NCBI GenBank assembly: GCA_002408485.1
Contig: DHSP01000064.1
Coordinates: 74,751-85,898 of the forward strand
Reading direction: 5' to 3'
From: Proteiniphilum sp. UBA5283
GTDB taxonomy: Bacteria; Bacteroidota; Bacteroidia; Bacteroidales; Dysgonomonadaceae
Length of the DNA stretch: 11,148 nt
A model generated the notes under the pieces. The model saw nothing but the letters and a program-made list of their open reading frames with translations, was not told the origin of the DNA and did no database searches. A program made the position numbers and the translations under genes. Positions 1 through 7,423 of the stretch are shown one piece after another (position 1 is the first letter of the stretch; each line of letters starts with the position of its first letter).

Positions 1-147
1 GGGACAATACAAGGGTGAGAACTATCTTTCAAACATCTCCCAATCAATTTTATTGGCCAGAATGAATAGCGGGTGCTTATGATTCAATGTGCTTTCCAGT
101 GAAAAGAACAATGAGTGTTGTGACCGGTCTTGTTGTTTTGCCAGCAT
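1..147 (-). pseudogene. IS5-family transposase, N-terminal part, broken by an in-frame amber stop and cut by the window edge
   Basis: Reading the minus strand from the ATG at 147 gives 41 codons (MLAKQQDRSQHSLFFSLEST at the start, then HPLFILANKIDWEMFER), a TAG stop at 22-24, and then FSPLYCP in the same frame to the edge. From memory of the family, this is the N-terminal region of IS5-family transposases common in Bacteroidales: a short MxKxQDRSQHSLFFSL opening, then an (L)ANxIDWxxFExxFSxLYC block. The family-like sequence resumes directly after the stop, so TAG most likely replaced a Glu, Lys or Gln codon by one base change, leaving a nonsense-mutated copy. The catalytic DDE domain would lie beyond the left edge and cannot be judged. 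I see no terminal inverted repeat that I can name. The element sits just downstream of the PUL operon in the same orientation. A sequencing error at the stop is possible. The family call is fairly sure; inactivity is less so. Confidence 0.72.
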
Positions 148-170
148 AATTTTCTGCAGGATTTATATCT

Positions 171-201
171 CAAATTTACAAAAACTTGCAAAATTAACCA
201 A
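171..201 (-). promoter_or_regulatory. Bacteroidota-type promoter for the IS5 transposase
   Basis: On the minus strand there is a perfect TAnnTTTG -7 box (TAAATTTG, 171-178) and a TTG -33 element (199-201) with 20 nt between them, a normal spacing for the primary sigma factor of Bacteroidota. Transcription would start near 164, about 17 nt before the transposase ATG at 147. It points away from the PUL, so it should not drive PUL genes. The assignment rests on motif match only. Confidence 0.45.
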
Positions 202-213
202 GAAAAATATCTA

Positions 214-232
214 CTATTTTACTGTATTATAG
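214..232. repeat. Imperfect 19-bp AT-rich palindrome upstream of the transposase
   Basis: CTATTTTACTGTATTATAG reads nearly the same on both strands; two symmetric positions mismatch around a central T. It lies just upstream of the -33 element of the transposase promoter. It could be a protein-binding dyad or part of the IS end, but AT-rich palindromes of this quality also arise by chance. Confidence 0.25.
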
Positions 233-272
233 ACTATTAAATGCTTTTTAAGGGCCGACTAAATATTGTTTA

Positions 273-296
273 ATTGTGGCGCACGCTGCCACCAAT
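273..296 (-). terminator. Possible weak terminator hairpin after the susD-like gene
   Basis: About 55 nt past the stop of the SusD-family gene, the arms 273-280 (ATTGTGGC) and 288-296 (GCCACCAAT) pair as an 8-bp stem with one bulged base and a 7-nt loop. The following minus-strand sequence is AT-rich but has no uninterrupted T-run, so this would be a weak intrinsic terminator. It is the only stable GC-containing stem I see in the 148-351 spacer and would end the four-gene operon before the IS. Confidence 0.35.
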
Positions 297-351
297 AATT
301 TGATTTGCAGCATGTTGAGAAATGGAACTTTTTCGATGGTTTGCTACTCTT

Positions 352-2043
352 TCACCACCCTATGTTCTGTTTAAAATTAACCATCAAATCCAGATCTCTC
401 TGCGGGATGGGTAAAAGTTCATGTTTATTTTTTTTGGTGTAATTGGCGGGTATATAATACTGTGGCCCATCGCTATACCAATCTGCAATATCCTGCACAG
501 TTTCCATGATGGACTCGTAATAGATGCCCCACCTTGTTAAATCATGCCGTCTGTGTCCCTCGAAAGCAAGCTCATAGGCACGCTCTGTTCTCACAGCCTC
601 CTGAAACTCCTCATACGTCAAATCCAAGGGTAGGTCTGAAAGGGTATTGCTCATATTGATGGGCAACCCGAAGCCCCTTCGACGAACCACATTCACTGCC
701 TCGTAAGCATCGCTGTTGGGTCCTCCCTGGGCCTCATTGATCGCCTCGGCATAGAGGAGAAGCACATCGGCGTACCTTAGAATGTACCAGTTTATATTGG
801 ACAGATTGGCATCGATCAGGTAGTTGGCATCATCCACGTATTTTTCCGTATCCCACTTGGCTGGCGTAAGGCCATTCATAAATGGCCTCTTTATATTCTC
901 CGGAGCATCCTCGGCTATGGCCTCCAAAAAGGTGGCATTGTTCGAGATGGGGATCTTCACGCCGTTCTGTCCGGCAGGAGATGTGCCGTATCTGTAATCG
1001 GCAAAGGAGATCTGCCATCTTTTATCCTGCGAACGGCTGTTCCAGTCTCTCAAAAAGGTAGGAATTACCTTCCAGTTGCCGGCATTCCTTACTCCTTTAA
1101 TATTAGTGGCAGTTACTCCATTCCATTTGCCTATCCGGCCACTGGGGTCAAATGCTGCCATGCCGGTCACAACGGGCGAGTAGAAACTAACCTCTAATAA
1201 GCTTTCGGAGGGATCCCATATTCCATTGCAAGTGTTCTTCCAGAGTTGCTCGTAGTCATCCATCAAAGCGTGTTTGCCGGAGTTGATCAATGTCTTTGCC
1301 ACGTTTGCCGCTTTCTCCCATTTGCTGTGATCCGATACCGGGCTCCCTGCCCAGGTAGCATATACTTTTGTCAGTAACCCCATGGCAGAGCCTTTGGAGA
1401 TCCGGAAGCTGTTTTCAGCCCTGAAGTTATCATCCATGGCATACGGCAGGTTATCGATGGCATACAGCAAATCAGATTCTATAAACTCATACACCTCTAC
1501 CGGATCGGCCTGGGTATAGGTAGCCGGATTTGCATGAGACTGCTGCGTGGTTTTTATGAGCGCTATGTGACCGAACCATCGCACCAGCTCGAAATAATAC
1601 AAAGCTCGCAGGGTTCGCGCTTCGGCCATATAGATGGCAGCCAGCTGCTGCTCCCTTTCGGAGTAGCCGGACAATTTCCCGCTGATCCCCTCTAAAAAGT
1701 CATTGGCATCATAAATGGCACTGTAGAGGCTCGACCATGTTTGCTGAACCTCAATCTGCGTACTCGTGTATGAGTTGGACGGGACCAGACGGAGGCCATC
1801 CGGTGAATTTCCTTCCACCTTGGCGATATCGGTGGGAATGGTAAAGAGCATAGAGAGATTAAATCGATACATACCCTCTTCCACCATTTTCCTGTAAACG
1901 CCTAATAACACCGTTTCAGCCTCTGCGGGGGTATTCATATAATTGGTTTTTTCTATCTCCGTGTAACTTACCTCATCGAGGGAACAAGAGGGAATGGTGA
2001 TCAAACCGATCATTATATATAAAATGTACTTGAGCTTATTCAT
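352..2043 (-). CDS. SusD/RagB-family outer-membrane nutrient-binding lipoprotein
   Basis: A 563-residue protein of normal SusD length. The N-terminus is a lipoprotein signal with the lipobox ending at Cys20 (LITIPSC), so the mature protein is lipid-anchored and in this family faces outward. Family marks: the helix-rich segment AEARTLRALYYFELVRWFG (about 141-158), RYADVLLLYAEAINEA (423-438), the signature RTERAYELAFEGHRRHDLTR (485-504), and a typical end at QNIGW. SusD proteins cap the SusC barrel as a hinged lid and hold the glycan before import, so the partner should be the SusC-type protein whose stop codon lies only 17 nt upstream. It is the last gene of the operon. The ATG at 2043 is the natural start because the signal peptide begins right after it. 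The glycan it binds cannot be read from sequence; the lyase in the operon suggests a glycosaminoglycan-like acidic polysaccharide. Confidence 0.96.
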   Translation of the reverse strand: MNKLKYILYIMIGLITIPSCSLDEVSYTEIEKTNYMNTPAEAETVLLGVYRKMVEEGMYRFNLSMLFTIPTDIAKVEGNSPDGLRLVPSNSYTSTQIEVQQTWSSLYSAIYDANDFLEGISGKLSGYSEREQQLAAIYMAEARTLRALYYFELVRWFGHIALIKTTQQSHANPATYTQADPVEVYEFIESDLLYAIDNLPYAMDDNFRAENSFRISKGSAMGLLTKVYATWAGSPVSDHSKWEKAANVAKTLINSGKHALMDDYEQLWKNTCNGIWDPSESLLEVSFYSPVVTGMAAFDPSGRIGKWNGVTATNIKGVRNAGNWKVIPTFLRDWNSRSQDKRWQISFADYRYGTSPAGQNGVKIPISNNATFLEAIAEDAPENIKRPFMNGLTPAKWDTEKYVDDANYLIDANLSNINWYILRYADVLLLYAEAINEAQGGPNSDAYEAVNVVRRRGFGLPINMSNTLSDLPLDLTYEEFQEAVRTERAYELAFEGHRRHDLTRWGIYYESIMETVQDIADWYSDGPQYYIPANYTKKNKHELLPIPQRDLDLMVNFKQNIGW

Positions 2044-2060
2044 ATGATTGATGATTATAT

Positions 2061-5000
2061 TTAAAATTGAATTTCAATGCCTGCAATTAACACCCTGCTC
2101 ATGGGATAGGCCCCCCAGTCAAAACCGGGCATCAAGGGGCTGTTCTTCATATTTACTTCCGGATCCGATCCTTTGTATTTAGACCAGGTTAGCAAGTTCT
2201 GAGCGGTTCCATACAGTCGTATATTGTTGACATATTTAGTTTTAACAAGCATCTTTTTGGGAAGCGTATATCCCAGCGTAATATGTTTGAGCTTGAGGAA
2301 GGAGCCATCTTCAATGAAACGTGAATAAAGTTCGTATCTGACATATCCATTCGCTGAGGGCACTGCATTGGACGCATGAGTAGGTGTCCACCTGTCAACC
2401 ACCTCTGCAAACTGGTTGGCCCTTTCGGTCTGGGTTTGCGTGTGGAACATGCGGGTGGCGTTATACAGGTCGTTGCCGTAAGTAAACTGAAACAGCACGC
2501 TCAGGTCAAAATTGTGATACATGAATGTGTTGGTGAGCCCCCCGTAAAACTTCGGCAATCCGTTGCCAATGGCGGTTCTGTCTTCGGTGGTGATGATGCC
2601 GTCGCCCGTGATATCTTTGTATTTCACCATGCCCGGCTCTACCGGCCGGCCTGAGTGGGTGCTGATATCAACCACGCCGGGCTTTAACACACGTTTCCCG
2701 TCGGGGGTGATATTGAAGTCGGAGCTCTGATACACACCGTCAAACTTATAGCCATACATCTCACCGATGGACGAGCCCACTGTGGCTATGTAGTCATATC
2801 CGGAGAAGTTACTGTTAAACCTTGATGCGGCATACATGGAGTTGGCATCGCTTTGCAGCGATTTGAGCGTGTTCTTGATGAACGAAATATTGAAATCGGT
2901 TTGCCAGGTGAAACGGCGGTTTTGCACATTGACCGTATTTAAATTGATCTCCAACCCCTTGTTCTGAATCTTGCCAATGTTTTGCCACTGTGAGGTGAAG
3001 CCGGTCACGTGAGCAAGATCCTGGGCCAGCAGCAGGTCTTTCGTGTTCTTTACAAAATAGTCGATGATAAGATTCATGCGGCTATTGAATAATCCGATGT
3101 CCAGTCCGATATTGGATGTGCTGGAACCCTCCCATCTCAGGTCTTTGTTTGCCAATTGCTTAGGATTTAGAACGGTGACCAGTTTATTCCCCACTCCATA
3201 CTTGCTGGCCGTATACAGGTCGAGCGACAGATAGTTGGTGATCCTGTCGTTCCCTACCACTCCCCATCCCAGACGGAGTTTGAGGTTGGAAAGGAATGGG
3301 ATATCCTGCATGAACTCTTCTTCCGATACCCGCCAGGCTGCCGCGAACGACGGGAAATATCCCCATTTGTTCCTTGCTGAGAAAACCGTGGAACCATCTG
3401 CCCTGAGGGTGGCTGTTAGCAAATACCGGTCGGAGTAGTTAAAGTTCGCACGCGTAAAATAGGAGAGTAACAGCTTGTCATTCTTTGATGTCTCCACCCT
3501 GCTCGGCGTTGCGCCAAGGCCCAGGTTGTCGCTCCCCAGGTGATCGAAAGGAAAATCTTTTGCCTGGCCATGAAGATATTCACTGCTCCTGTAGGTGGTC
3601 TCTTGCCCGAGCATGGCATCATACGACATCCTTTTGTTGATCTGATGCCTGTAAGTGAGGGTGTTGCTGTTACCCCATCTCACGTCCTTGTTGATCTGGG
3701 AGGAACCGTAGACCCCTCCGCCACGATAGGCCTGGCTTGAGTTTTCACCATAAAAAATATCCCTTCTGGAATGGGTGGTGTTATAAGTAGCCGATGACCT
3801 GAGTGTGAGGCCCTTCATCAACTGGATGGTGAGCCCTGCGTTTATGCCCCACAACTCCTGATTGCGCTTATTCGTTACCGCCTCGGCCTGCCTGATCGGA
3901 TTGATTTGTGAGAACGTGGGGTTTTCGCTGAGCTCCAGGGGATCGAAGACCGACTCCAACAACTCTTCATTCGACACCCTCAGTCCCCCCGTATTTCTGG
4001 CATTCAGAAGGTTTGAAAGAACAGTAAGCGCTCCTCCGGTACCGGAAGTGCCGATCCCCTCCTGGGTGGTGTTGGCGTAGTTAAGGGTCGTGTTCAGGGT
4101 GATGGAGGGCGTGATCCTCTGATTGAATCGCAACCGTCCCGTATATTTCTCAAAATTGCTGTTCTTAAAGATCCCATTTTCATTGTAAGCAGAGAAGGAA
4201 GCGGCGTATTGCGACTCTTGGGTACCTCCCGTGAGGTTGATATCATGGTTTTGGGACCAGGTGGGTCTGAATGCCTCCGCTTGCCAGTCCACCCCTTTCT
4301 CATGGAGATAATCATCCATTGTTTGATATTTATAAGGATTACCCTCTTCATCCACGCCCTCCTGGAAATAGGTGTTCCCATATTTATTAGGGTTCAGTTC
4401 CAGTTGGAGCTTTACAAACTCATACGGTGTCAATAAATCGAGTTTTTTCGTTATCTCACGATAGCTGGCAGATCCGTTGTATGATATTTGGGGTTTTCCC
4501 TCTTTCCCCGACTTGGTGGTGACCAGTACCACCCCATTGGCCGCACGAGCTCCATAGATGGCGGAAGCAGAGGCATCCTTCAAGATATCGATTGATTCAA
4601 TATCGTTGTTGGAGAGGTAATCGATGTTGCTCATCTCAAAACCGTCCACAATGAATAGCGGTGAAGCATCGCCGGTGAGGGTACCTACACCGCGAATTTT
4701 TATATCGAAACCTGAACCGGGTGTGCCATCCGACTGAATGATCTGTACGCCGGAGACTTGTCCGCCTAGGGCACCCACCACGGAGCTTGTCTTGAATCCT
4801 TCAATGGATTTGGAACCTACGGAAGAAACGGATCCGGTGAGGTCGTTGCGCTTCATGCTCCCATACCCAATCACCACCACTTCTTCCAGCAGCACATCGT
4901 CGGGAGCCAATGTTACGGTCAAACTGCTTCTGCCGGACACATTCACTTCCTGAGTAAGGTATCCCACGTAGCTGATCACTAATGTAGCATTGGCTTGGGT

Positions 5001-5219
5001 GGTGATGGTGAAGTTGCCGTCAATATCCGTCACCACCCCCCTGCTTTCTCCTTTCACCTGTACGGCTGCTCCAATAACCGGCATAGCCTCCTCATCATAT
5101 ATCACCCCCTTCACGGTGATCTCATCTGCTGTCTGTGCGAACACAGCTTCCGATACGAAAAACAATGAGATAAAAGAGATCAGTATAAGTCTACATATTT
5201 GTTTATTCAAAACCATCAT
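2061..5219 (-). CDS. SusC/RagA-family TonB-dependent outer-membrane glycan transporter
   Basis: A 1052-residue protein of usual SusC length. Order of parts: signal peptide (about 1-28, cleaved near AVFA/Q); a carboxypeptidase-regulatory-like beta-sandwich (about 35-105, with GVVTDIDGNFTI and ISYVGY); a TonB box-like stretch (LEEVVVIGYG, 111-120); the plug domain (about 120-240) with the SusC hallmarks ESIDILKDASASAIYGARAA and NGVVLVTTKSGK; then the 22-strand barrel ending in Phe (AGIEIQF), as outer-membrane proteins do. It imports oligosaccharides across the outer membrane with TonB-ExbBD energy, paired with the SusD-type lid encoded next. There is no STN domain ahead of the CarboxypepD-like domain, so it should not signal to an anti-sigma factor; control is probably by another regulator. 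Two ATGs (5219 and 5216) are equally good starts. The gene begins 22 nt after the glycan-binding protein. Confidence 0.97.
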   Translation of the reverse strand: MMVLNKQICRLILISFISLFFVSEAVFAQTADEITVKGVIYDEEAMPVIGAAVQVKGESRGVVTDIDGNFTITTQANATLVISYVGYLTQEVNVSGRSSLTVTLAPDDVLLEEVVVIGYGSMKRNDLTGSVSSVGSKSIEGFKTSSVVGALGGQVSGVQIIQSDGTPGSGFDIKIRGVGTLTGDASPLFIVDGFEMSNIDYLSNNDIESIDILKDASASAIYGARAANGVVLVTTKSGKEGKPQISYNGSASYREITKKLDLLTPYEFVKLQLELNPNKYGNTYFQEGVDEEGNPYKYQTMDDYLHEKGVDWQAEAFRPTWSQNHDINLTGGTQESQYAASFSAYNENGIFKNSNFEKYTGRLRFNQRITPSITLNTTLNYANTTQEGIGTSGTGGALTVLSNLLNARNTGGLRVSNEELLESVFDPLELSENPTFSQINPIRQAEAVTNKRNQELWGINAGLTIQLMKGLTLRSSATYNTTHSRRDIFYGENSSQAYRGGGVYGSSQINKDVRWGNSNTLTYRHQINKRMSYDAMLGQETTYRSSEYLHGQAKDFPFDHLGSDNLGLGATPSRVETSKNDKLLLSYFTRANFNYSDRYLLTATLRADGSTVFSARNKWGYFPSFAAAWRVSEEEFMQDIPFLSNLKLRLGWGVVGNDRITNYLSLDLYTASKYGVGNKLVTVLNPKQLANKDLRWEGSSTSNIGLDIGLFNSRMNLIIDYFVKNTKDLLLAQDLAHVTGFTSQWQNIGKIQNKGLEINLNTVNVQNRRFTWQTDFNISFIKNTLKSLQSDANSMYAASRFNSNFSGYDYIATVGSSIGEMYGYKFDGVYQSSDFNITPDGKRVLKPGVVDISTHSGRPVEPGMVKYKDITGDGIITTEDRTAIGNGLPKFYGGLTNTFMYHNFDLSVLFQFTYGNDLYNATRMFHTQTQTERANQFAEVVDRWTPTHASNAVPSANGYVRYELYSRFIEDGSFLKLKHITLGYTLPKKMLVKTKYVNNIRLYGTAQNLLTWSKYKGSDPEVNMKNSPLMPGFDWGAYPMSRVLIAGIEIQF

Positions 5220-5241
5220 AATTATTTAGTCTGTTTTATTT

Positions 5242-7401
5242 TTAGAAACTTGTGTCGAACCAAATGGCCAGCGGAAAAATTTGGGTGCCTGATGCCACGG
5301 ATCCCTCATTGCCGTTGGTGGCAAAAGTCATTTGCCCGATGATCACCCCATTGGCATACCCGTAATCATCTTTCCATTTATCCGGATTTACAATCACAGA
5401 AAGATCTTCATTGCTTACATAGGCGGCGGGCACGGATGTTCTGTTTTTATTGTCAATGTACGACATGGGACCCCTGGCACCGGTATTCACACTGGGTGAG
5501 CCGATGGCCTCATAATATGCTTTCCATATATTGTATATGAAAGAAGTTCTGAGGCCCGGTTGTCCATCGATATGTTCAGCCGGCCCATTCACGTTATAAT
5601 ATTGGAAGTTACGCCGGTAATCCATCAGGAACAGATCCCTGTTCACCTCGCCGGTTATTTCAGGTGCTACGGAGCGTCCTCCTGTGCGGGGATTAATTTG
5701 TGCCACGAAGGGAGTATAATCTACCGAGACTCCGTTTTTGGCTGCCGAGCAGTGTATGAACAGGGGCACCTTCACCTGTGTCTCCTCCGGAAGCCCCTTT
5801 CCTGCTATCGCTTTTACCACTATCACAAACGCCTTGGCGTCTACCCATCCCTGCAGGAAGGTAACTGTTCCCTGCTTATCAATGGAAACACTGCCTCCGG
5901 AGAAGTTGGTGGAATGCACGCTCCACTCCACTTCTATTCCTTCCGGGATATCAGATTCGATGACCGGAAGCGATAAAGCCAGCAGCTCACCGTTGGAGAA
6001 CACCCTGAACTGATTTGCGTAATTTGCTGCAGGAGACAGGTTGAGGTTGTTGCCCCATCTGAAATAGGTGAAATAATAGGGATTTTTCTTTATTTTCAGG
6101 CCCATCGTCGCTCTCTTCTCACTTTTTATGTTTTTAGCCAGTACGGTCACATTGTAATCCCCTATGGGTATTTTATTGCCTTTTTCTGCTGAAATAGTAC
6201 CTGTAAAAGGATCGATCTTTAAATCGCCCAAGGTTGAAGGCAGATCTACAAACTCATACGTCACTTCATCCCCGTCTCTCTCGGAAGGAGTTATTTCAAA
6301 CCCTATGGCTTGCGAGAATTCATTCGATGTAGGATAACTGAACTTCTCAATGGGATGTATGAACGCCACAATATCAATTGTATACACACCGTCAAAATCG
6401 GCAGATCCAAATTGATTGGTCACGGTGACAGACACTTCACACTGAGTTCCTATGGGGAGCCCGTTATTTTCACGCAACGAAAGCTCCCCGGTAGCTGCAT
6501 CGATGGTGATGGGAGCGTCGGCCGGTGCAACGGATCGGATGCTGTAGGTCAGCATCTCTTCCGAACCCACGAGGGTAGGAGCCGTCGATGTCACTCCGGT
6601 CGAGAATTCAACCCGGGCATTGTTGGGAGTATACGTAAGTACCAATGGCTTGGAGGTGATATTCACTGTCAGGGCATTCGGGAAGATCCCTTCTTCAGAC
6701 GTCTCATCCGTGGCGGAGGTGGTTAACCTGAGATCAAGGGTGTATTTCCCCGGCTGAATACCTTCCACTCCTTTATCCATGGATATTACTCCATCGGAAG
6801 AGATTTTAAACAATCCCTCATTTTTCACGGCTTCATCTCCTTTTCGCACACCCGAGATGATATATTTTTTGATGGTGATATGCTCCCCGTCGGTGACAAC
6901 CCGGGCGGTAGGGATCTCATGGGTAGCTTGCGGATCCAGCAGGTACTCCAATGGCACCTCTATCACATTGGGTTCCACAGAGATCCCTTGGGGAATGGGA
7001 CGCATCATATTGATGGATACCACATCGGCAAAAGTGTACCGTTTACCGTCCGACATACAGGAAACCGTCAGTGTATAAAGTCCTATCTCAAGGTTGTCGG
7101 TATTAGCAATGGCGATCGCTCCCGAATTGGGATCAATCGAAAAACTATTTGTCTGTACCACCTGTCCGTCAAGCTTCACCTCGGTGATGCTGAAATCGGA
7201 TGGAGGCGCCCCGTAATAGGTGGGTCCGTCCAGGTTGAAGTGCATCGACGGGCCGATATCGGTGACGCCGCTATAATACAAATGTAGTTCCTTGTTGTCC
7301 AGGTTGTCTGTGTCCGTACAGGATATGTGGAAAGCAAATAATGCCGCGACAACATACAAGAACAACCATTTACTCTTCATGATGATCTTATTGGTTTTCA
7401 T
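5242..7401 (-). CDS. Surface glycan-binding lipoprotein, SusE-positioned, built of repeated Ig-like domains
   Basis: A 719-residue protein with a signal peptide and lipobox Cys28 (FAFHISC), followed by Asp-rich TDTDNLDN, which fits export to the cell surface. A motif like (F/L)xIDPxTGxIS, then (I)PxGxYxxTVxxxN, recurs at about residues 86-115, 198-226, 298-329 and 394-424, with a weaker copy at 505-534. This resembles cadherin- or Ig-like modules in a row. The C-terminal part (about 545-719) is different: Trp- and Tyr-rich (NIWKAYYEAI, NPDKWKDDYGYANG), ending in IWFDTSF, and is the likely glycan-binding end. Position between lyase and SusC matches the SusE-like protein BT4661 of the B. thetaiotaomicron heparin locus as I recall it; the family may be DUF4958, from memory. 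It probably holds long chains for the lyase and the SusC/D pair. The ATG at 7380 (Met8) is an alternative start giving a cleaner signal peptide. No enzyme motif is seen. Confidence 0.85.
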   Translation of the reverse strand: MKTNKIIMKSKWLFLYVVAALFAFHISCTDTDNLDNKELHLYYSGVTDIGPSMHFNLDGPTYYGAPPSDFSITEVKLDGQVVQTNSFSIDPNSGAIAIANTDNLEIGLYTLTVSCMSDGKRYTFADVVSINMMRPIPQGISVEPNVIEVPLEYLLDPQATHEIPTARVVTDGEHITIKKYIISGVRKGDEAVKNEGLFKISSDGVISMDKGVEGIQPGKYTLDLRLTTSATDETSEEGIFPNALTVNITSKPLVLTYTPNNARVEFSTGVTSTAPTLVGSEEMLTYSIRSVAPADAPITIDAATGELSLRENNGLPIGTQCEVSVTVTNQFGSADFDGVYTIDIVAFIHPIEKFSYPTSNEFSQAIGFEITPSERDGDEVTYEFVDLPSTLGDLKIDPFTGTISAEKGNKIPIGDYNVTVLAKNIKSEKRATMGLKIKKNPYYFTYFRWGNNLNLSPAANYANQFRVFSNGELLALSLPVIESDIPEGIEVEWSVHSTNFSGGSVSIDKQGTVTFLQGWVDAKAFVIVVKAIAGKGLPEETQVKVPLFIHCSAAKNGVSVDYTPFVAQINPRTGGRSVAPEITGEVNRDLFLMDYRRNFQYYNVNGPAEHIDGQPGLRTSFIYNIWKAYYEAIGSPSVNTGARGPMSYIDNKNRTSVPAAYVSNEDLSVIVNPDKWKDDYGYANGVIIGQMTFATNGNEGSVASGTQIFPLAIWFDTSF

Positions 7402-7423
7402 TATTTTGGATACGTTAGATGAT

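Noticed and set aside
259..262. CTAA as a possible IS5-type target site marking the element's end.
   Set aside because: Four bases are far too common in this AT-rich spacer, the other end is outside the window, and no terminal inverted repeat could be identified.
5560..5976. Plus-strand 138-residue frame opposite the glycan-binding protein gene.
   Set aside because: It is antisense to a clear lipoprotein gene, has His/Cys-rich composition typical of shadow frames, and shows no family motif. The same holds for the other antisense frames in the SusC and lyase genes.
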